Assembly: GCA_041879425.1 (NCBI GenBank)
Contig: CP090854.1
Coordinates: 2,728,001-2,792,000 of the forward strand
Reading direction: 5' to 3'
Source: Vibrio pomeroyi
GTDB lineage: Bacteria; Pseudomonadota; Gammaproteobacteria; Enterobacterales; Vibrionaceae
DNA: 64,000 nucleotides
Below, piece after piece: positions 47,932-57,730 of the stretch; positions within the stretch are counted from its first letter, which is position 1; each line of letters starts with the position of its first letter. A model generated the notes under the pieces. That model was not told the origin of the DNA, did no database searches, and saw nothing but the letters and a program-made list of their open reading frames with translations. A program made the position numbers and the translations under genes.

Positions 47932-49179
47932 TTACTTTGGCGCCTTGAGTTGCATCTCTGGTTGAGATCTTTTCTTGGCTGTCACTTTACGAATCACAAA
48001 CCAAATCAGTAAGCCTAATAGAATGGCGACCACATTACCCACTCCGATAATGATCATGCTGCGCTGCCTGTCATCTTCACGCTTTTGAAGAATCATTAAT
48101 TCCGTAGCAATACGCTTCTGTTCAGCAAGTGCTTCTTCTTGAAGGCGTCGAGATTCTGCTAAGTCGATATCTTCAACAACACTGTACGACTGCTCGGTAA
48201 TCGGAAAGATCAGCGGACGCTGGCTTGAGGCGTCAGTGGCATAAACCATCCCAGACCAGTTATAAATCCCCAGCTCACCATTGTAAGGCACCTCTAAAGG
48301 CACTTTCATTGCATTCACATCAGCTTGCCCTTGCTTATACGTTACATAATCATCAGGCGCTTTATGCTCAACGTGAACCGCTAAAGAGCTCGGTGCGATC
48401 ATACCTTGTTCACCAGACACCACAATGGTGTGAGGTAAACCCTCTTTACGAGACTGAATTAAGGTAGTGGTAATCGGTGTTGGGTAAACTAAAACCTCTT
48501 GCTCTTGCGCTCGCAAGAACACGCCATTGCCAGAAGTAATACGCGCGCGGTATTTACCCGGCTCAATATCAATCGGCAGTGACACAGTAAACACACCGTC
48601 TCCCGCTTTCTCGTCGAGATCCACACCATCGTCAGCAAACTCGCCCATCACAACAGGTACAGGGCGGGCTTCTCTCACTAAAGACTCTTCGTTTTCGACA
48701 AACTTAGTAAACGTCACCTTAAGCTTCACGCGATCGAGAAAATCACGCAGCACAAGAGGTTTACCGTCTGAGGTCAAACGAGCGGTAAATTTGATGTGTT
48801 CGGTTTGATACAACTTGTCTGGAAATTCATTAGCGTCCAAAACAAGGTGAGACAGGAGCTTGATGTTGTTCTTAGGGGAAACTTTACCGACCGCTTGCCA
48901 AGGGCCTGGCATCGGCTTGTCGATAGAGATAATGTCCATGGACGACTCTTCGTACCAACGGACATTATCAGCATTACGCCAAGAGTAGTATTTCTTGCCG
49001 TCAGGGCGAACCAAAACGACAGGTTTAGAGTTATCGGCTCGATAAATCACAAAGGTGACTTGTTCAATACTGGGATCAACGCGAAAACGGTTGTCCAATA
49101 AACTCATTACGGATTCCATTGCCGCATGTAAGCTAAAGCTTAACAGCAATAAGTAACCGGTAGCCAATACCCTTAACAT
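47932..49179 (-). CDS. TIGR03503 family exported membrane protein
   Basis: This 415-residue protein starts with a signal sequence (residues 1-19, LLLLSFSLHA) and ends with a membrane segment (SMIIIGVGNVVAILLGLLIW) and a basic tail, so most of it is periplasmic. It belongs to the TIGR03503 family (function unknown), found in Vibrio and related genera. The middle includes beta-rich immunoglobulin-like stretches (for example DGVFTVSLPIDIEPGKYR), and a charged coiled-coil-like stretch (about residues 340-370) precedes the membrane segment. It lies 9 bases after dnaQ on the same strand, so it is cotranscribed with a replication gene without an evident link in function. Confidence 0.82.
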   Translation of the reverse strand: MLRVLATGYLLLLSFSLHAAMESVMSLLDNRFRVDPSIEQVTFVIYRADNSKPVVLVRPDGKKYYSWRNADNVRWYEESSMDIISIDKPMPGPWQAVGKVSPKNNIKLLSHLVLDANEFPDKLYQTEHIKFTARLTSDGKPLVLRDFLDRVKLKVTFTKFVENEESLVREARPVPVVMGEFADDGVDLDEKAGDGVFTVSLPIDIEPGKYRARITSGNGVFLRAQEQEVLVYPTPITTTLIQSRKEGLPHTIVVSGEQGMIAPSSLAVHVEHKAPDDYVTYKQGQADVNAMKVPLEVPYNGELGIYNWSGMVYATDASSQRPLIFPITEQSYSVVEDIDLAESRRLQEEALAEQKRIATELMILQKREDDRQRSMIIIGVGNVVAILLGLLIWFVIRKVTAKKRSQPEMQLKAPK

Positions 49180-49188
49180 ACTTTCTCC

Positions 49189-49956
49189 CTACTGACGCCA
49201 AAGGCAGCTTCCGCTTTTCTCGACGAGGTCTAAACGATTTTGATGCGCTTCTACTTCATCGGCCGTAGCTCGTAAAACCTTTAGGGATTTTCGACCACTT
49301 TCTACTCTTCGTATGCTTTCGGCTTCGCCTTCTTGTTGGCCAGCGTTAAATTGCAGTGAAGTTTGGCCACCCGTCATCAATAAGTAGACGTCGGCTAGGA
49401 TCTCCGCATCGAGTAATGCGCCGTGGAGAGTACGGTGCGAGTTATCAATACCGTAACGGTCACATAAGATATCTAGGTTGTTTCTTTTACCCGGGAATAT
49501 CTTTTTCGCCATTGCCAAGGTATCGGTAACTTTACAGTAGTCATCCGTTTTACCTATCGCGGGATTAAGCTTCTCAAACTCATAGTCCATAAAGCCCGTA
49601 TCGAAGGGTGCGTTATGAGCCACCAGCTCAGCACCTTTGATAAAGTCGAGAAACTCTTTATGTATATCTTGGTATTCTGGCTTGTCCACCAAGAATTCAT
49701 CGGTAATACCGTGAACGCCAATCGCTTCTTCTTGAATCGCACGATCGGGCTTGATGTAGACGTGGAAGTGACGTCCGGTCAGCCTACGGTTAATGATCTC
49801 TACTGCACCAATCTCAACGATGCGATGCCCCATATAGTGAGGGCCACCCTCTGTATTCATACCGGTGGTTTCGGTATCGAGTACAACGATGCGCTTATTT
49901 TCGTTCGAACTGTTTTTTTCGTTCGTGGTTTGTTCTGGAGTGCTACTGGTATTCAT
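49189..49956 (-). CDS. dnaQ: DNA polymerase III epsilon (proofreading) subunit
   Basis: This 255-residue 3'-5' exonuclease is the proofreading subunit of the replicative polymerase. The exonuclease motifs are VVLDTETTGMNTEGGPHYMGH (Exo I, acidic pair), ELVAHNAPFDTGFMDYE (Exo II) and HRTLHGALLDAEILADVYLL (Exo III with the histidine-aspartate pair). The C-terminal segment that binds the alpha subunit is present (ESGSCLW-like ending). The N-terminus is about 20 residues longer and polar. It is divergent from rnhA with only 56 bases between them, as in E. coli, and cotranscribed with the TIGR03503 gene. Confidence 0.96.
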   Translation of the reverse strand: MNTSSTPEQTTNEKNSSNENKRIVVLDTETTGMNTEGGPHYMGHRIVEIGAVEIINRRLTGRHFHVYIKPDRAIQEEAIGVHGITDEFLVDKPEYQDIHKEFLDFIKGAELVAHNAPFDTGFMDYEFEKLNPAIGKTDDYCKVTDTLAMAKKIFPGKRNNLDILCDRYGIDNSHRTLHGALLDAEILADVYLLMTGGQTSLQFNAGQQEGEAESIRRVESGRKSLKVLRATADEVEAHQNRLDLVEKSGSCLWRQ

Positions 49957-50012
49957 AAGGATAACTGTGTCAGACTATGCCGATAATGTGCTTGAGGTAA
50001 TAGTATCAAATC

Positions 50013-50477
50013 ATGACGAAACAAGTTGAAATTTTCACTGATGGTTCTTGTTTAGGTAACCCTGGCCCGGGTGGCTATGGCATCGTACTTCGCTACAAAA
50101 AAGTCGAAAAGACATTAGCGGAAGGTTTTACCCTAACAACCAATAACCGTATGGAAATGCTCGCCGCTGTCGTGGCTCTGCAAACCCTCAAAGAGCCTTG
50201 CTCCGTCATTCTGACCACGGATAGCCAATACGTGCGCCAAGGCATCACACAGTGGATTCACAACTGGAAAAAACGTGACTGGAAGACTGCCGATAAAAAA
50301 CCGGTTAAAAATGCCGACTTGTGGCAAAGGCTCGATAAAGAAACGGCACGTCATAATGTTGACTGGCGATGGGTTAAAGGACACGCCGGACACAGAGAAA
50401 ACGAAATGTGTGATGATTTAGCAAGAACGGCCGCAGAGAACCCAACTCAAGAAGACACGGGTTATCAGCCAAGTTAA
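50013..50477 (+). CDS. rnhA: ribonuclease HI
   Basis: This 154-residue enzyme degrades RNA in RNA-DNA hybrids. The four catalytic carboxylates are visible in [39 protein letters not shown] and [14 protein letters not shown], and the basic protrusion ([18 protein letters not shown]) is present. Length equals E. coli RnhA (155). It is divergent from dnaQ and convergent with the yafS-like gene, ending at a bidirectional hairpin. Confidence 0.97.
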   Translation: MTKQVEIFTDGSCLGNPGPGGYGIVLRYKKVEKTLAEGFTLTTNNRMEMLAAVVALQTLKEPCSVILTTDSQYVRQGITQWIHNWKKRDWKTADKKPVKNADLWQRLDKETARHNVDWRWVKGHAGHRENEMCDDLARTAAENPTQEDTGYQPS

Positions 50478-50543
50478 TCACCTTTTGAAATGAGATGTAC
50501 GTTTCGAAGCAGATTTATAGTTTCTTAAACGGACAGATAAATG

Positions 50544-50568
50544 AAAAGCCGACTACGAGTCGGCTTTT
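50544..50568. terminator. bidirectional terminator of rnhA and yafS
   Basis: AAAAGCCGACT and AGTCGGCTTTT form an 11-base stem with a 3-base loop, T-run TTTTTC. Part of it lies in the final codons of the opposing yafS-like gene, whose stop is at 50553. Confidence 0.88.
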
Positions 50569-51341
50569 TCTGTTTTTAACGGGTATGGTGCTTTTGTGGA
50601 ATGCACTGAACGACGAGAGTTGGTTCTAAAACTTGCTCCCACAGGAGAGAAGCGTCGCTTAAGGTGCCAATGCGGCTTGATAGGTTTGAGTGGATAAGTA
50701 CGTTTACGAGCAACAATAAAGTATTGGCTGCCAGCAAAAGAGGCACAACCACCTAAAGCGTTCTCCAACCACGTCCACATCGCTTGATACTTACTCATCG
50801 GAAACAACGCGTAGGTATCACAATGAATCACTTCATAATTAAGCACACCGAGCCAATCTTTAATTCGATTTGGCGTGTACATGCGCCCACTCCAAGGCAA
50901 GCTGTTCTTTCTCCAAGGCATCAAACTGGCGAGCCCCGTCACACTGAAAGGATTGAAGCCGGTAATGATGATATAGCCATCGTCCATCATCACTCGGTCG
51001 ACTTCTCTCAATAATCGATGCGGGTCATTGCTATAATCTAATTGATGACTGAGCACCACAACATCAAAACTTTTCTCCAAGAAGGGCAAATTATAGCCAT
51101 CCGCTATCACATTATGTAATGGGTTCTGGATATCTAGGTTTACTTGATGTTGAATGTTGCATGTGCAGCTAGAAATCTCACTACTGAGGCCGCCGAGCTT
51201 GAGCATATGGTAACCAAACAGCTTTGGGCACCACTCATCGAGTCGAGTTTGAATAGATTCTCTCAACCAATCCCCATTGTGCAACTGTGCCCAAGTGTAG
51301 GGATGTTCAAACTTCTTTCTGCTACGTGCTGGCTTCATCAA
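50553..51341 (-). CDS. SAM-dependent methyltransferase (YafS-like)
   Basis: This 262-residue protein is a class I methyltransferase of the YafS type. The S-adenosylmethionine fold can be followed from the [12 protein letters not shown] region (motif I is degenerate) to [21 protein letters not shown] and [21 protein letters not shown]. The C-terminal third is basic. The gene lies between rnhA and gloB, as yafS does in E. coli. The substrate is unknown. It is divergent from gloB, whose start is only 50 bases away. Confidence 0.87.
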   Translation of the reverse strand: MMKPARSRKKFEHPYTWAQLHNGDWLRESIQTRLDEWCPKLFGYHMLKLGGLSSEISSCTCNIQHQVNLDIQNPLHNVIADGYNLPFLEKSFDVVVLSHQLDYSNDPHRLLREVDRVMMDDGYIIITGFNPFSVTGLASLMPWRKNSLPWSGRMYTPNRIKDWLGVLNYEVIHCDTYALFPMSKYQAMWTWLENALGGCASFAGSQYFIVARKRTYPLKPIKPHWHLKRRFSPVGASFRTNSRRSVHSTKAPYPLKTEKADS

Positions 51342-51391
51342 TAATCTGTCTCACTTATTCTGTCGCACTGAAAGTGACTGGAGAACCAATA

Positions 51392-52150
51392 ATGTTACAT
51401 ATCAAAAGCATACCTGCATTTAACGACAATTACATCTGGCTGATTGAAAATAGCGATCGTCGTTGTGCTGTCGTCGACCCTGGTGATGCGGCTCCAGTAT
51501 TAGAGTACTTAGCGAACCATGAGCTAACTTTAGATGCAATCTTGATTACACACCACCACCACGATCACATTGGTGGCGTTCCAGAGCTGGTAAGACAATT
51601 TCCCGGCGTCGATGTTGTTGGCCCTCGAAATGAACCTATCCCAACATTAACGCATCCGGTTGATGATGGTGACCAGTTAGAGCTGTTTGGTGAAGTGTTT
51701 CTCGTGTTAGGGCTCAGTGGACACACTGCAGGTCATATTGGCTATGTGGGTGATGCCAAGCTATTTTGTGGTGATGTGTTGTTCTCAGCAGGCTGTGGCC
51801 GAATCATGGAAGGCACACCACAACAGATGTTCGATGCGCTGAATAAGATCACAGCGCTGCCTCAAGAAACAGAAGTGTATTGTGCACATGAATACACTGC
51901 AGCCAATATCGCTTTTGCACTTGCCGTCGAGCCTGATAACCAACATTTGCAGCAATATCGCGACCAAGTGAACCGACTACGTGCTCAAAATAAGTCGACC
52001 ATCCCCACAAATTTGAGACAAGAGAAGTTTGTGAACCCTTTCTTGCGTTACACCGAACCAAGTGTAGTCAAATCAGTATCTAATCGTACCGAACAGACCG
52101 ATCCTCTATCAGTATTCACCGCTTTACGTGCGTGGAAGAACGAATTTTAA
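51392..52150 (+). CDS. gloB: hydroxyacylglutathione hydrolase (glyoxalase II)
   Basis: This 252-residue metallo-beta-lactamase-fold enzyme hydrolyses S-lactoylglutathione, the second step of methylglyoxal detoxification. The metal motif [10 protein letters not shown] (residues about 53-62), the [10 protein letters not shown] loop and [14 protein letters not shown] with the bridging histidine are complete. I chose ATG 51392, preceded by GGAGA, because homologues start [10 protein letters not shown]; the frame runs upstream to 51287 over the yafS start. Length equals E. coli GloB (251). Confidence 0.96.
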   Translation: MLHIKSIPAFNDNYIWLIENSDRRCAVVDPGDAAPVLEYLANHELTLDAILITHHHHDHIGGVPELVRQFPGVDVVGPRNEPIPTLTHPVDDGDQLELFGEVFLVLGLSGHTAGHIGYVGDAKLFCGDVLFSAGCGRIMEGTPQQMFDALNKITALPQETEVYCAHEYTAANIAFALAVEPDNQHLQQYRDQVNRLRAQNKSTIPTNLRQEKFVNPFLRYTEPSVVKSVSNRTEQTDPLSVFTALRAWKNEF

Positions 52151-52220
52151 CAAATACAGACTTGTCACTCATAGGGGGTGGCAAGTATTATCATCGGCCG
52201 TTTATTAAAAAGGCTGTAAC

Positions 52221-53792
52221 ATGCGAGTTAAGTACAGCTGGGCTTTGGTATTACTACTTTCTGGTTGCCAATTAACTCAGTCAGAGAATCCAGACCAAGC
52301 TTCCGAGCAAACCAACACATCTCCTACTAAAGAAGTTTCTCAAGCGAACGTTTCATCAGAAGCGACCAAAGAAGAACCAAAAGTTGAAGCACCAGTCGTT
52401 ACTCCTCAAACACAAGAAGATGTTTGGAAACGCATTGCGATGCAACTTGAAATGGAAGTGCCAGACCAAAAGAAGGTCGACTACTACCGAACTTGGTATC
52501 TAAAGCACCCTAGTCATCTAAAAACCGTCTCACAACGAGCTGAACCTTTCCTTTATTTGATCACTACTAAGATTGAAGAAAGAGATATGCCTTTAGAACT
52601 GGCACTGTTGCCGGTTGTTGAAAGCTCATTTGATGCATTTGCATATTCTCACGGCAGCGCTGCTGGCCTATGGCAGTTCATTTCTGGCACTGGCGAAGCT
52701 TACGGACTAGAACAGAACTTCTGGTACGACGGCCGTCGTGACGTTGCTGCTTCTACTGATGCGGCATTAGACTTCCTAACCGATCTTAACAAGCGTTTTG
52801 ATGGTAACTGGCAACACGCAATTGCGGCCTACAACAGTGGCGGTGGTCGTGTAAACAGCGCTATCCGTAAGAACAAGAAGCTTGGTAAGCCAATCGACTT
52901 CTTCTCACTGGATCTGCCAAAAGAGACCAGCAGCTACGTACCTAAACTACTGGCACTAGCAGACGTGATTGCTAACCAAGAAAAGTACGGCATTGATATC
53001 CCAGCGATTCCAAACAAGCCGGTACTGACTCTGGTTAACCCTGAAGAGCAACTTGATCTAGCGATTGCTGCTAACTACGCAGGCATTCCAGTCAAAGAAC
53101 TGCAAGGCTACAACCCAGCTTATAACCAGTGGGCGACATCGCCTGAGAAGCACCAACAATTACTGCTTCCTATCAGCTCAGTTGAAAAATTCAACAAAGA
53201 AGTCGCAGCGAATAAAGGCAAAGGCATGAAGTTGGTACGTTACCAAGTTCAGTCGGGTGACAGCATCAGCGTACTGGCAAGCAAATACAACACCACCAGC
53301 AAAGTGATTCGCTCTGCAAACGGGTTGAGCAACAACAATATTCGTATTGGCCAGCACCTGCTTATCCCAACCTCAACCAAAGACGACAAGACATACGCAC
53401 TAAGCGCTTCAAACCGCCTAGCAAGCACACAGTCTAAAAGTCGTGGGCAATATAAGCTCAGCCATACAGTAAAAAGTGGTGACAGCCTATGGACGATTGC
53501 ACGCGCAAATAAGGTATCTCACCAATCACTGGCTAAGTGGAACGGTATGGGACCACGCGACACCCTTAGAGTTGGTCAAGAACTGGTCATTTGGAAGAAT
53601 GGTTCAGACGGCGCCATCATCCGCACGATCTTCTATAACGTAAGATCAGGTGACACAGTCAGCGGTATTGCATCAAAGTTCAAAGTAAAAAGTGCAGATG
53701 TTGTAAAATGGAACACTTTGCAGAACAAGAAATACCTACAGCCAGGACAAAAACTGAAGCTGTATGTTGATGTAACTAAGGTAAGTGTATGA
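52221..53792 (+). CDS. mltD: membrane-bound lytic transglycosylase D
   Basis: This 523-residue lipoprotein (lipobox LSGC, cysteine 16) cleaves peptidoglycan glycan strands. The lytic transglycosylase domain contains the catalytic glutamate in LLPVVESSFDAFAYSHGSAAG (near residues 130-150) and LWQFISGTGEAYGL. Three LysM peptidoglycan-binding repeats follow (starting near residues 342, 413 and 472: YQVQSGDSISVLASKYNT, HTVKSGDSLWTIARANKV, YNVRSGDTVSGIASKFKV). An extra polar linker follows the lipobox. It follows gloB, as in E. coli, and overlaps the next gene by 4 bases. Confidence 0.96.
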   Translation: MRVKYSWALVLLLSGCQLTQSENPDQASEQTNTSPTKEVSQANVSSEATKEEPKVEAPVVTPQTQEDVWKRIAMQLEMEVPDQKKVDYYRTWYLKHPSHLKTVSQRAEPFLYLITTKIEERDMPLELALLPVVESSFDAFAYSHGSAAGLWQFISGTGEAYGLEQNFWYDGRRDVAASTDAALDFLTDLNKRFDGNWQHAIAAYNSGGGRVNSAIRKNKKLGKPIDFFSLDLPKETSSYVPKLLALADVIANQEKYGIDIPAIPNKPVLTLVNPEEQLDLAIAANYAGIPVKELQGYNPAYNQWATSPEKHQQLLLPISSVEKFNKEVAANKGKGMKLVRYQVQSGDSISVLASKYNTTSKVIRSANGLSNNNIRIGQHLLIPTSTKDDKTYALSASNRLASTQSKSRGQYKLSHTVKSGDSLWTIARANKVSHQSLAKWNGMGPRDTLRVGQELVIWKNGSDGAIIRTIFYNVRSGDTVSGIASKFKVKSADVVKWNTLQNKKYLQPGQKLKLYVDVTKVSV

Positions 53793-54475
53793 ACCCGTCA
53801 AGTAACCCACTCGTCATGCTGTTGGATATATTCCGATCACCAACAGCTTGTTTCTTAGCGCTTTATCAAAGAAGCGCTTGGGGATGGCAACCCTACGTCG
53901 TATTAATACTCAGCCCATTTTTATTTTGGGGTGCTTATTTTTCGAATGTAGATTTTACTTGGTTAAGCTCAGAGTTATCAAAACAACTGGCTCAAACTAA
54001 CCCTGACCAATTGGCGTTACTTGACAGCAATACCCTACTCGCAAGTGAGATCATCAACGATGTATTTGGCCGAACATTAACCATCGTTCTGTTGGCGTTC
54101 TGGTTTAATCTAGCAACTAAGCCAAGCCAACATCAGCATAGCTTTTGGCGCTGGTTCGCAGCGGCATCGGTTGTGATATTCCCTGCTGTGTTAGGTGATG
54201 TAGCGAGCTACGCAAGCCTAATTCTCAAGCACGGCCATGTGATGAACTATGCGGCTGACCTGAACAGCTTAAACGGCTTAATCAAGTTACCTCTAACCAG
54301 CGACTGGTCTCAGTTTGCAAGCTCATTACCACTGCTATTACCTTGGTACATCGTGCTTGGCTACGCAGCCGTACTAACTTGGACTGAGTTTGAACGCGGG
54401 CAAGCATTGGTAATTTCAGGCTTGCCGTGGGTGGGTTACTACCTAATCTGGGCTATCTACATTTTAGTGTCGTAA
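53789..54475 (+). CDS. YIP1-family membrane protein
   Basis: This 228-residue protein has about five hydrophobic segments and the Yip1-like layout: a membrane-proximal N-terminus (SPTACFLALYQRSAWGWQPYV), then membrane helices ending YLIWAIYILVS. It overlaps the mltD stop by 4 bases (ATGA), so translation is coupled. Function is unknown; the pairing with a lytic transglycosylase suggests envelope work but no more. Confidence 0.78.
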   Translation: MNPSSNPLVMLLDIFRSPTACFLALYQRSAWGWQPYVVLILSPFLFWGAYFSNVDFTWLSSELSKQLAQTNPDQLALLDSNTLLASEIINDVFGRTLTIVLLAFWFNLATKPSQHQHSFWRWFAAASVVIFPAVLGDVASYASLILKHGHVMNYAADLNSLNGLIKLPLTSDWSQFASSLPLLLPWYIVLGYAAVLTWTEFERGQALVISGLPWVGYYLIWAIYILVS

Positions 54476-54526
54476 ATAACCCAGAAAATAGAACAAGTTA
54501 GTAAACCTACCGAGTGACTGAGTGAG

Positions 54527-55369
54527 CTACTTCGCCTTAAAGGTCACTAGCATTGGGTTATGATCAGAAGCGTCCGTCATGGGCGCTTTTGCTTTTTCTA
54601 CCTCTAGCCCTCGATAGAACACATGGTCGAGTACCAAACCCGTCATAAATTGAGTTCGGTTATCTGGTTCAAACGCCACCTCGGTTAACCCAACCTTTTC
54701 CAAAGCATCTTTCAATACCGTAAAGCGCGCTTCGCTCCAGCTATTAAAGTCTCCCGCAAAGATGACAGCACCACGGTATTTTTGCAGGTTGTCGGTCAAG
54801 CTTTTGAGTTGAGCTTCGTAATCTTCCGTACCAAACGTAAAGTTCACCGCGTGAATATTGATCACCGCTAGCTCTTCACCGTTACTCAACTGATAACGAG
54901 ACCAAAGTGCCGATTTAGGCAGTTGAAGCCAAGGCTCTTCGTGGGTATAAGCACACGCTTCTATTGGTAAATGAGTCGCTAGGTTGAGCACGCCAGCACT
55001 TTGTTCGAAAGCTTCAAACGCATTCACACGAGTACTTCCCCATTGACCACTCGTCACCCATTGGCGAAGCCCATCCGTCATGCTCGCTTCTTGCAATAAG
55101 ACTAAATCACTTCCCGCCGAGAACTTATTCAGCTCGCTCTGCCAGTTGTTGCGGTTCTGCTTGTAGATGTTCCAGACGGTGAGGCTTAACCCATCTGACA
55201 CATCAATCGCTTTCGGCTCAGAATTTTGGTAGCAACTGTAGATATCATTGCTGGTATTTTGAGAAGAGGTGATCAGATTGGGTTTATTCGGGATCACGAA
55301 GATAAGATGAAAACTAGCAACAGCGAGTGTTATCAAGACTACGATAACAATGATGGTTTTCTTAAACAT
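54527..55369 (-). CDS. endonuclease/exonuclease/phosphatase-family protein (YafD-like)
   Basis: This 280-residue protein has an N-terminal membrane anchor or signal (residues 4-25, TIIVIVVLITLAVASFHLIF) and an EEP-fold domain with the metal and catalytic motifs LLQEAS, NIHAVNF, AGDFNSWSEAR and the terminal SDHNPMLV. E. coli yafD encodes a similar protein in a similar neighbourhood. The fold covers nucleases, phosphatases and lipases, so the substrate is open; the anchor suggests an envelope location. It faces the YIP1-like gene with a 51-base gap. Confidence 0.85.
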   Translation of the reverse strand: MFKKTIIVIVVLITLAVASFHLIFVIPNKPNLITSSQNTSNDIYSCYQNSEPKAIDVSDGLSLTVWNIYKQNRNNWQSELNKFSAGSDLVLLQEASMTDGLRQWVTSGQWGSTRVNAFEAFEQSAGVLNLATHLPIEACAYTHEEPWLQLPKSALWSRYQLSNGEELAVINIHAVNFTFGTEDYEAQLKSLTDNLQKYRGAVIFAGDFNSWSEARFTVLKDALEKVGLTEVAFEPDNRTQFMTGLVLDHVFYRGLEVEKAKAPMTDASDHNPMLVTFKAK

Positions 55370-55390
55370 ACAGCACCCTACCAGAAATGA

Positions 55391-55415
55391 AAAAGGAGCG
55401 ATAAACGCTCCTTTT
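55391..55415 (-). terminator. terminator of glnB
   Basis: AAAAGGAGCG and CGCTCCTTTT form a 10-base stem with a 5-base loop; on the minus strand it runs into TTCATTTC after a T-rich arm. It lies 16 bases after the glnB stop and just upstream of the yafD-like gene. Confidence 0.85.
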
Positions 55416-55430
55416 AGGGTAATAGTTTTT

Positions 55431-55778
<348 letters not shown>

Positions 55779-55834
55779 TTAAACTGTGCGAATGGCTCAT
55801 TATCGGTTAGCTATAGTAAACATTCAATGAAAAA

Positions 55835-55858
55835 AGCCAGAGCTTTAAAGCTCTGGCT
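55835..55858 (-). terminator. terminator of the cytochrome c gene
   Basis: AGCCAGAGCTTT and AAAGCTCTGGCT are an exact 12-base inverted repeat; on the minus strand it is followed by TTTTTTCATT. It lies between the cytochrome gene and glnB. Confidence 0.9.
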
Positions 55859-55899
55859 CGAAATTTATCATCTTGTTTAATCAGCGCTTTAAGAAGGTT

Positions 55900-56211
55900 T
55901 TACTTAAGGCTTGCGTAATAAGCGGCTAGATTAGCAATATCTTCATCATTCAGCATTGAAGCTTGAGCCTGCATTACAGCGGCCAAACCGCCGGTGCGCT
56001 GGCCGTTCTTATATGCGTTAATTGATGAAGCGATGTATTGCTCGTTTTGACCTTTAAGGTTTGGATAACCTGGGATCACTGCGATACCGTCAGCACCATG
56101 ACATGCCGCACAGATTGCTGCTTTAGCTTGACCCGCAGCAACATCACCCGCCAGAGCGTTACCACTCAATAGTCCAAATCCAAGAACTAATCCTAGTGTA
56201 ATTTTCTTCAT
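55900..56211 (-). CDS. small periplasmic c-type cytochrome
   Basis: This 103-residue protein has a signal peptide ([21 protein letters not shown]) and one haem-binding motif CAACH (near residue 35), plus a methionine-rich helix ([13 protein letters not shown]) that can supply the distal ligand. It belongs to the class I single-haem cytochromes of the c4/c5 kind that serve as periplasmic electron carriers. I chose ATG 56211, preceded by GGAA; the frame extends 12 bases upstream. The gene stands alone downstream of tilS on the same strand. Confidence 0.92.
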   Translation of the reverse strand: MKKITLGLVLGFGLLSGNALAGDVAAGQAKAAICAACHGADGIAVIPGYPNLKGQNEQYIASSINAYKNGQRTGGLAAVMQAQASMLNDEDIANLAAYYASLK

Positions 56212-56269
56212 TGCATATTCCATTAATTATTTTTATTAAAGTGACGTCGAATTGTGACACAAACTTTTT

Positions 56270-57604
56270 CTACTTGCTCCAAAGCGCTTCACAATCTTGA
56301 CCTTCGTAGTTTTTATCTACGAATAAGCCTAAAACAGCGATCACTCGCTCGCCATCCATTAATATTGGCGTTCTGCGTCGTAACCAGCTGGGTACTTGGT
56401 ACTCTTGAAAGAGTTTTTTGAGCTTTCGACTATGGCCGCGTCCAATAGGATGCGCTGATAACCTTTCAGGGTTGAAGACCACCCGTAGCGCTCCGCTTGA
56501 GTCCTTCAAACTGAAGTTTTGCGAGTTACGACCATTCGATACAGAATCACTCTGTGACGGCATGAAATGTAGCTTCCCTAAACCATCGGGCAGTTGCAAG
56601 CTATCACCAAGCACAACATCGGCATGCCAACTCGACAAGTCCTTAGTCTCTTTCACTATATAGAGCTGATGATTAAAGCGCCTAACCTCAACATCATTCA
56701 ACACCAGTTTAGGATTAGCATCAGCCTGAGCACACGCTACTTCATTCCAGATAAGCTTGAGCTGTTTTTGACTCGGCATTGCTTGATTACAATGACTCAA
56801 CCACATTCTTAGCAGTCGTGCTCGTAACAAGTCTGAGTGTTGAGATAACGCCTTAATACTTAAGCTCTGGTTATCTCCCAAAGCTTGCTGAAAGTGTGAT
56901 TCAAGCAACTCATCGAGCAATAACTCTTGCTCCGCACAAAGCTGAGCACTGCGACTGACCGATTCACGAAAGCTAGGCCAACGCTCAGTCAGCACCGGAG
57001 TCACTTGATGACGGATAAAGTTTCGGTCAAAACGCGTGTCCTGATTACTTTCATCTTCTACCCACGTTAAGCCCATGTTATGAGCGGCTGCTTCAATCTC
57101 GGTTCGGGTTACCGATAGCAGTGGGCGAACAATATGAGCATCAGCAAACGGCATCACTTTAGCCATCGAAGAAAGGCCTTTCGGACCACTGCCTCGTTTT
57201 AACGCTAACAGGAAAGTCTCTACTTGGTCATCGATATGTTGACCAGTGACAAGTACATCGCCGTATTGAATGTGTTGTTTGAAGGCGTGGTATCGAGCAT
57301 CTCTGGCGAGCTTTTCTATGCTTTCCCCACAGTTAACATCCAGCGACACTCGCTCAATAGCTAGTGGAATAGACAAAGCACCACACCATGTTTGGCATTG
57401 TTCTGCCCAGTGATCGGCATTCTTGCTTAGGCCATGGTGAACATGAACCGCATGGCACTCAATGTCGTGCGCTTGGGTATATTGGGCTGCTAACTCCAAC
57501 AACACATGTGAATCGACACCACCACTGAAAGCGACGACTAACCGACGAGGCTTAAGTGCGCTTTGGTTAAGTACGGATGTGAAGGTTTCAATTAAGTGTG
57601 TCAT
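56270..57604 (-). CDS. tilS: tRNA(Ile)-lysidine synthetase
   Basis: This 444-residue enzyme adds lysine to the wobble cytidine of the tRNA-Ile that reads AUA, so it is essential for decoding that codon. The ATP-pyrophosphatase P-loop VVAFSGGVDSHVLLELA (near residues 24-40) is followed by the family's VLVTGQHIDDQVETFLLALKRGSG stretch, and the C-terminal half contains the GRGHSRKLKKLFQEYQVPSW region that binds the tRNA. Length agrees with the family. It follows accA on the same strand with a terminator between them; the same order accA...tilS occurs in E. coli. Confidence 0.96.
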   Translation of the reverse strand: MTHLIETFTSVLNQSALKPRRLVVAFSGGVDSHVLLELAAQYTQAHDIECHAVHVHHGLSKNADHWAEQCQTWCGALSIPLAIERVSLDVNCGESIEKLARDARYHAFKQHIQYGDVLVTGQHIDDQVETFLLALKRGSGPKGLSSMAKVMPFADAHIVRPLLSVTRTEIEAAAHNMGLTWVEDESNQDTRFDRNFIRHQVTPVLTERWPSFRESVSRSAQLCAEQELLLDELLESHFQQALGDNQSLSIKALSQHSDLLRARLLRMWLSHCNQAMPSQKQLKLIWNEVACAQADANPKLVLNDVEVRRFNHQLYIVKETKDLSSWHADVVLGDSLQLPDGLGKLHFMPSQSDSVSNGRNSQNFSLKDSSGALRVVFNPERLSAHPIGRGHSRKLKKLFQEYQVPSWLRRRTPILMDGERVIAVLGLFVDKNYEGQDCEALWSK

Positions 57605-57657
57605 GAGGTGAATAAACCAAGAGGTCGTGTGTAAAGAGAGAATGTTTTAATAATAAA

Positions 57658-57685
57658 AAAGGGTTGGCACTGAGTCCAACCCTTT
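57658..57685 (-). terminator. terminator of accA
   Basis: AAAGGGTTGG and CCAACCCTTT form a 10-base stem with an 8-base loop; on the minus strand it runs into TTTTATTATT. It stands 45 bases after the accA stop, before tilS. Confidence 0.9.
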
Positions 57686-57730
57686 CATCAACTTGTTACG
57701 TTAAGCAGACCTTATCGCTAAGGCAACTTA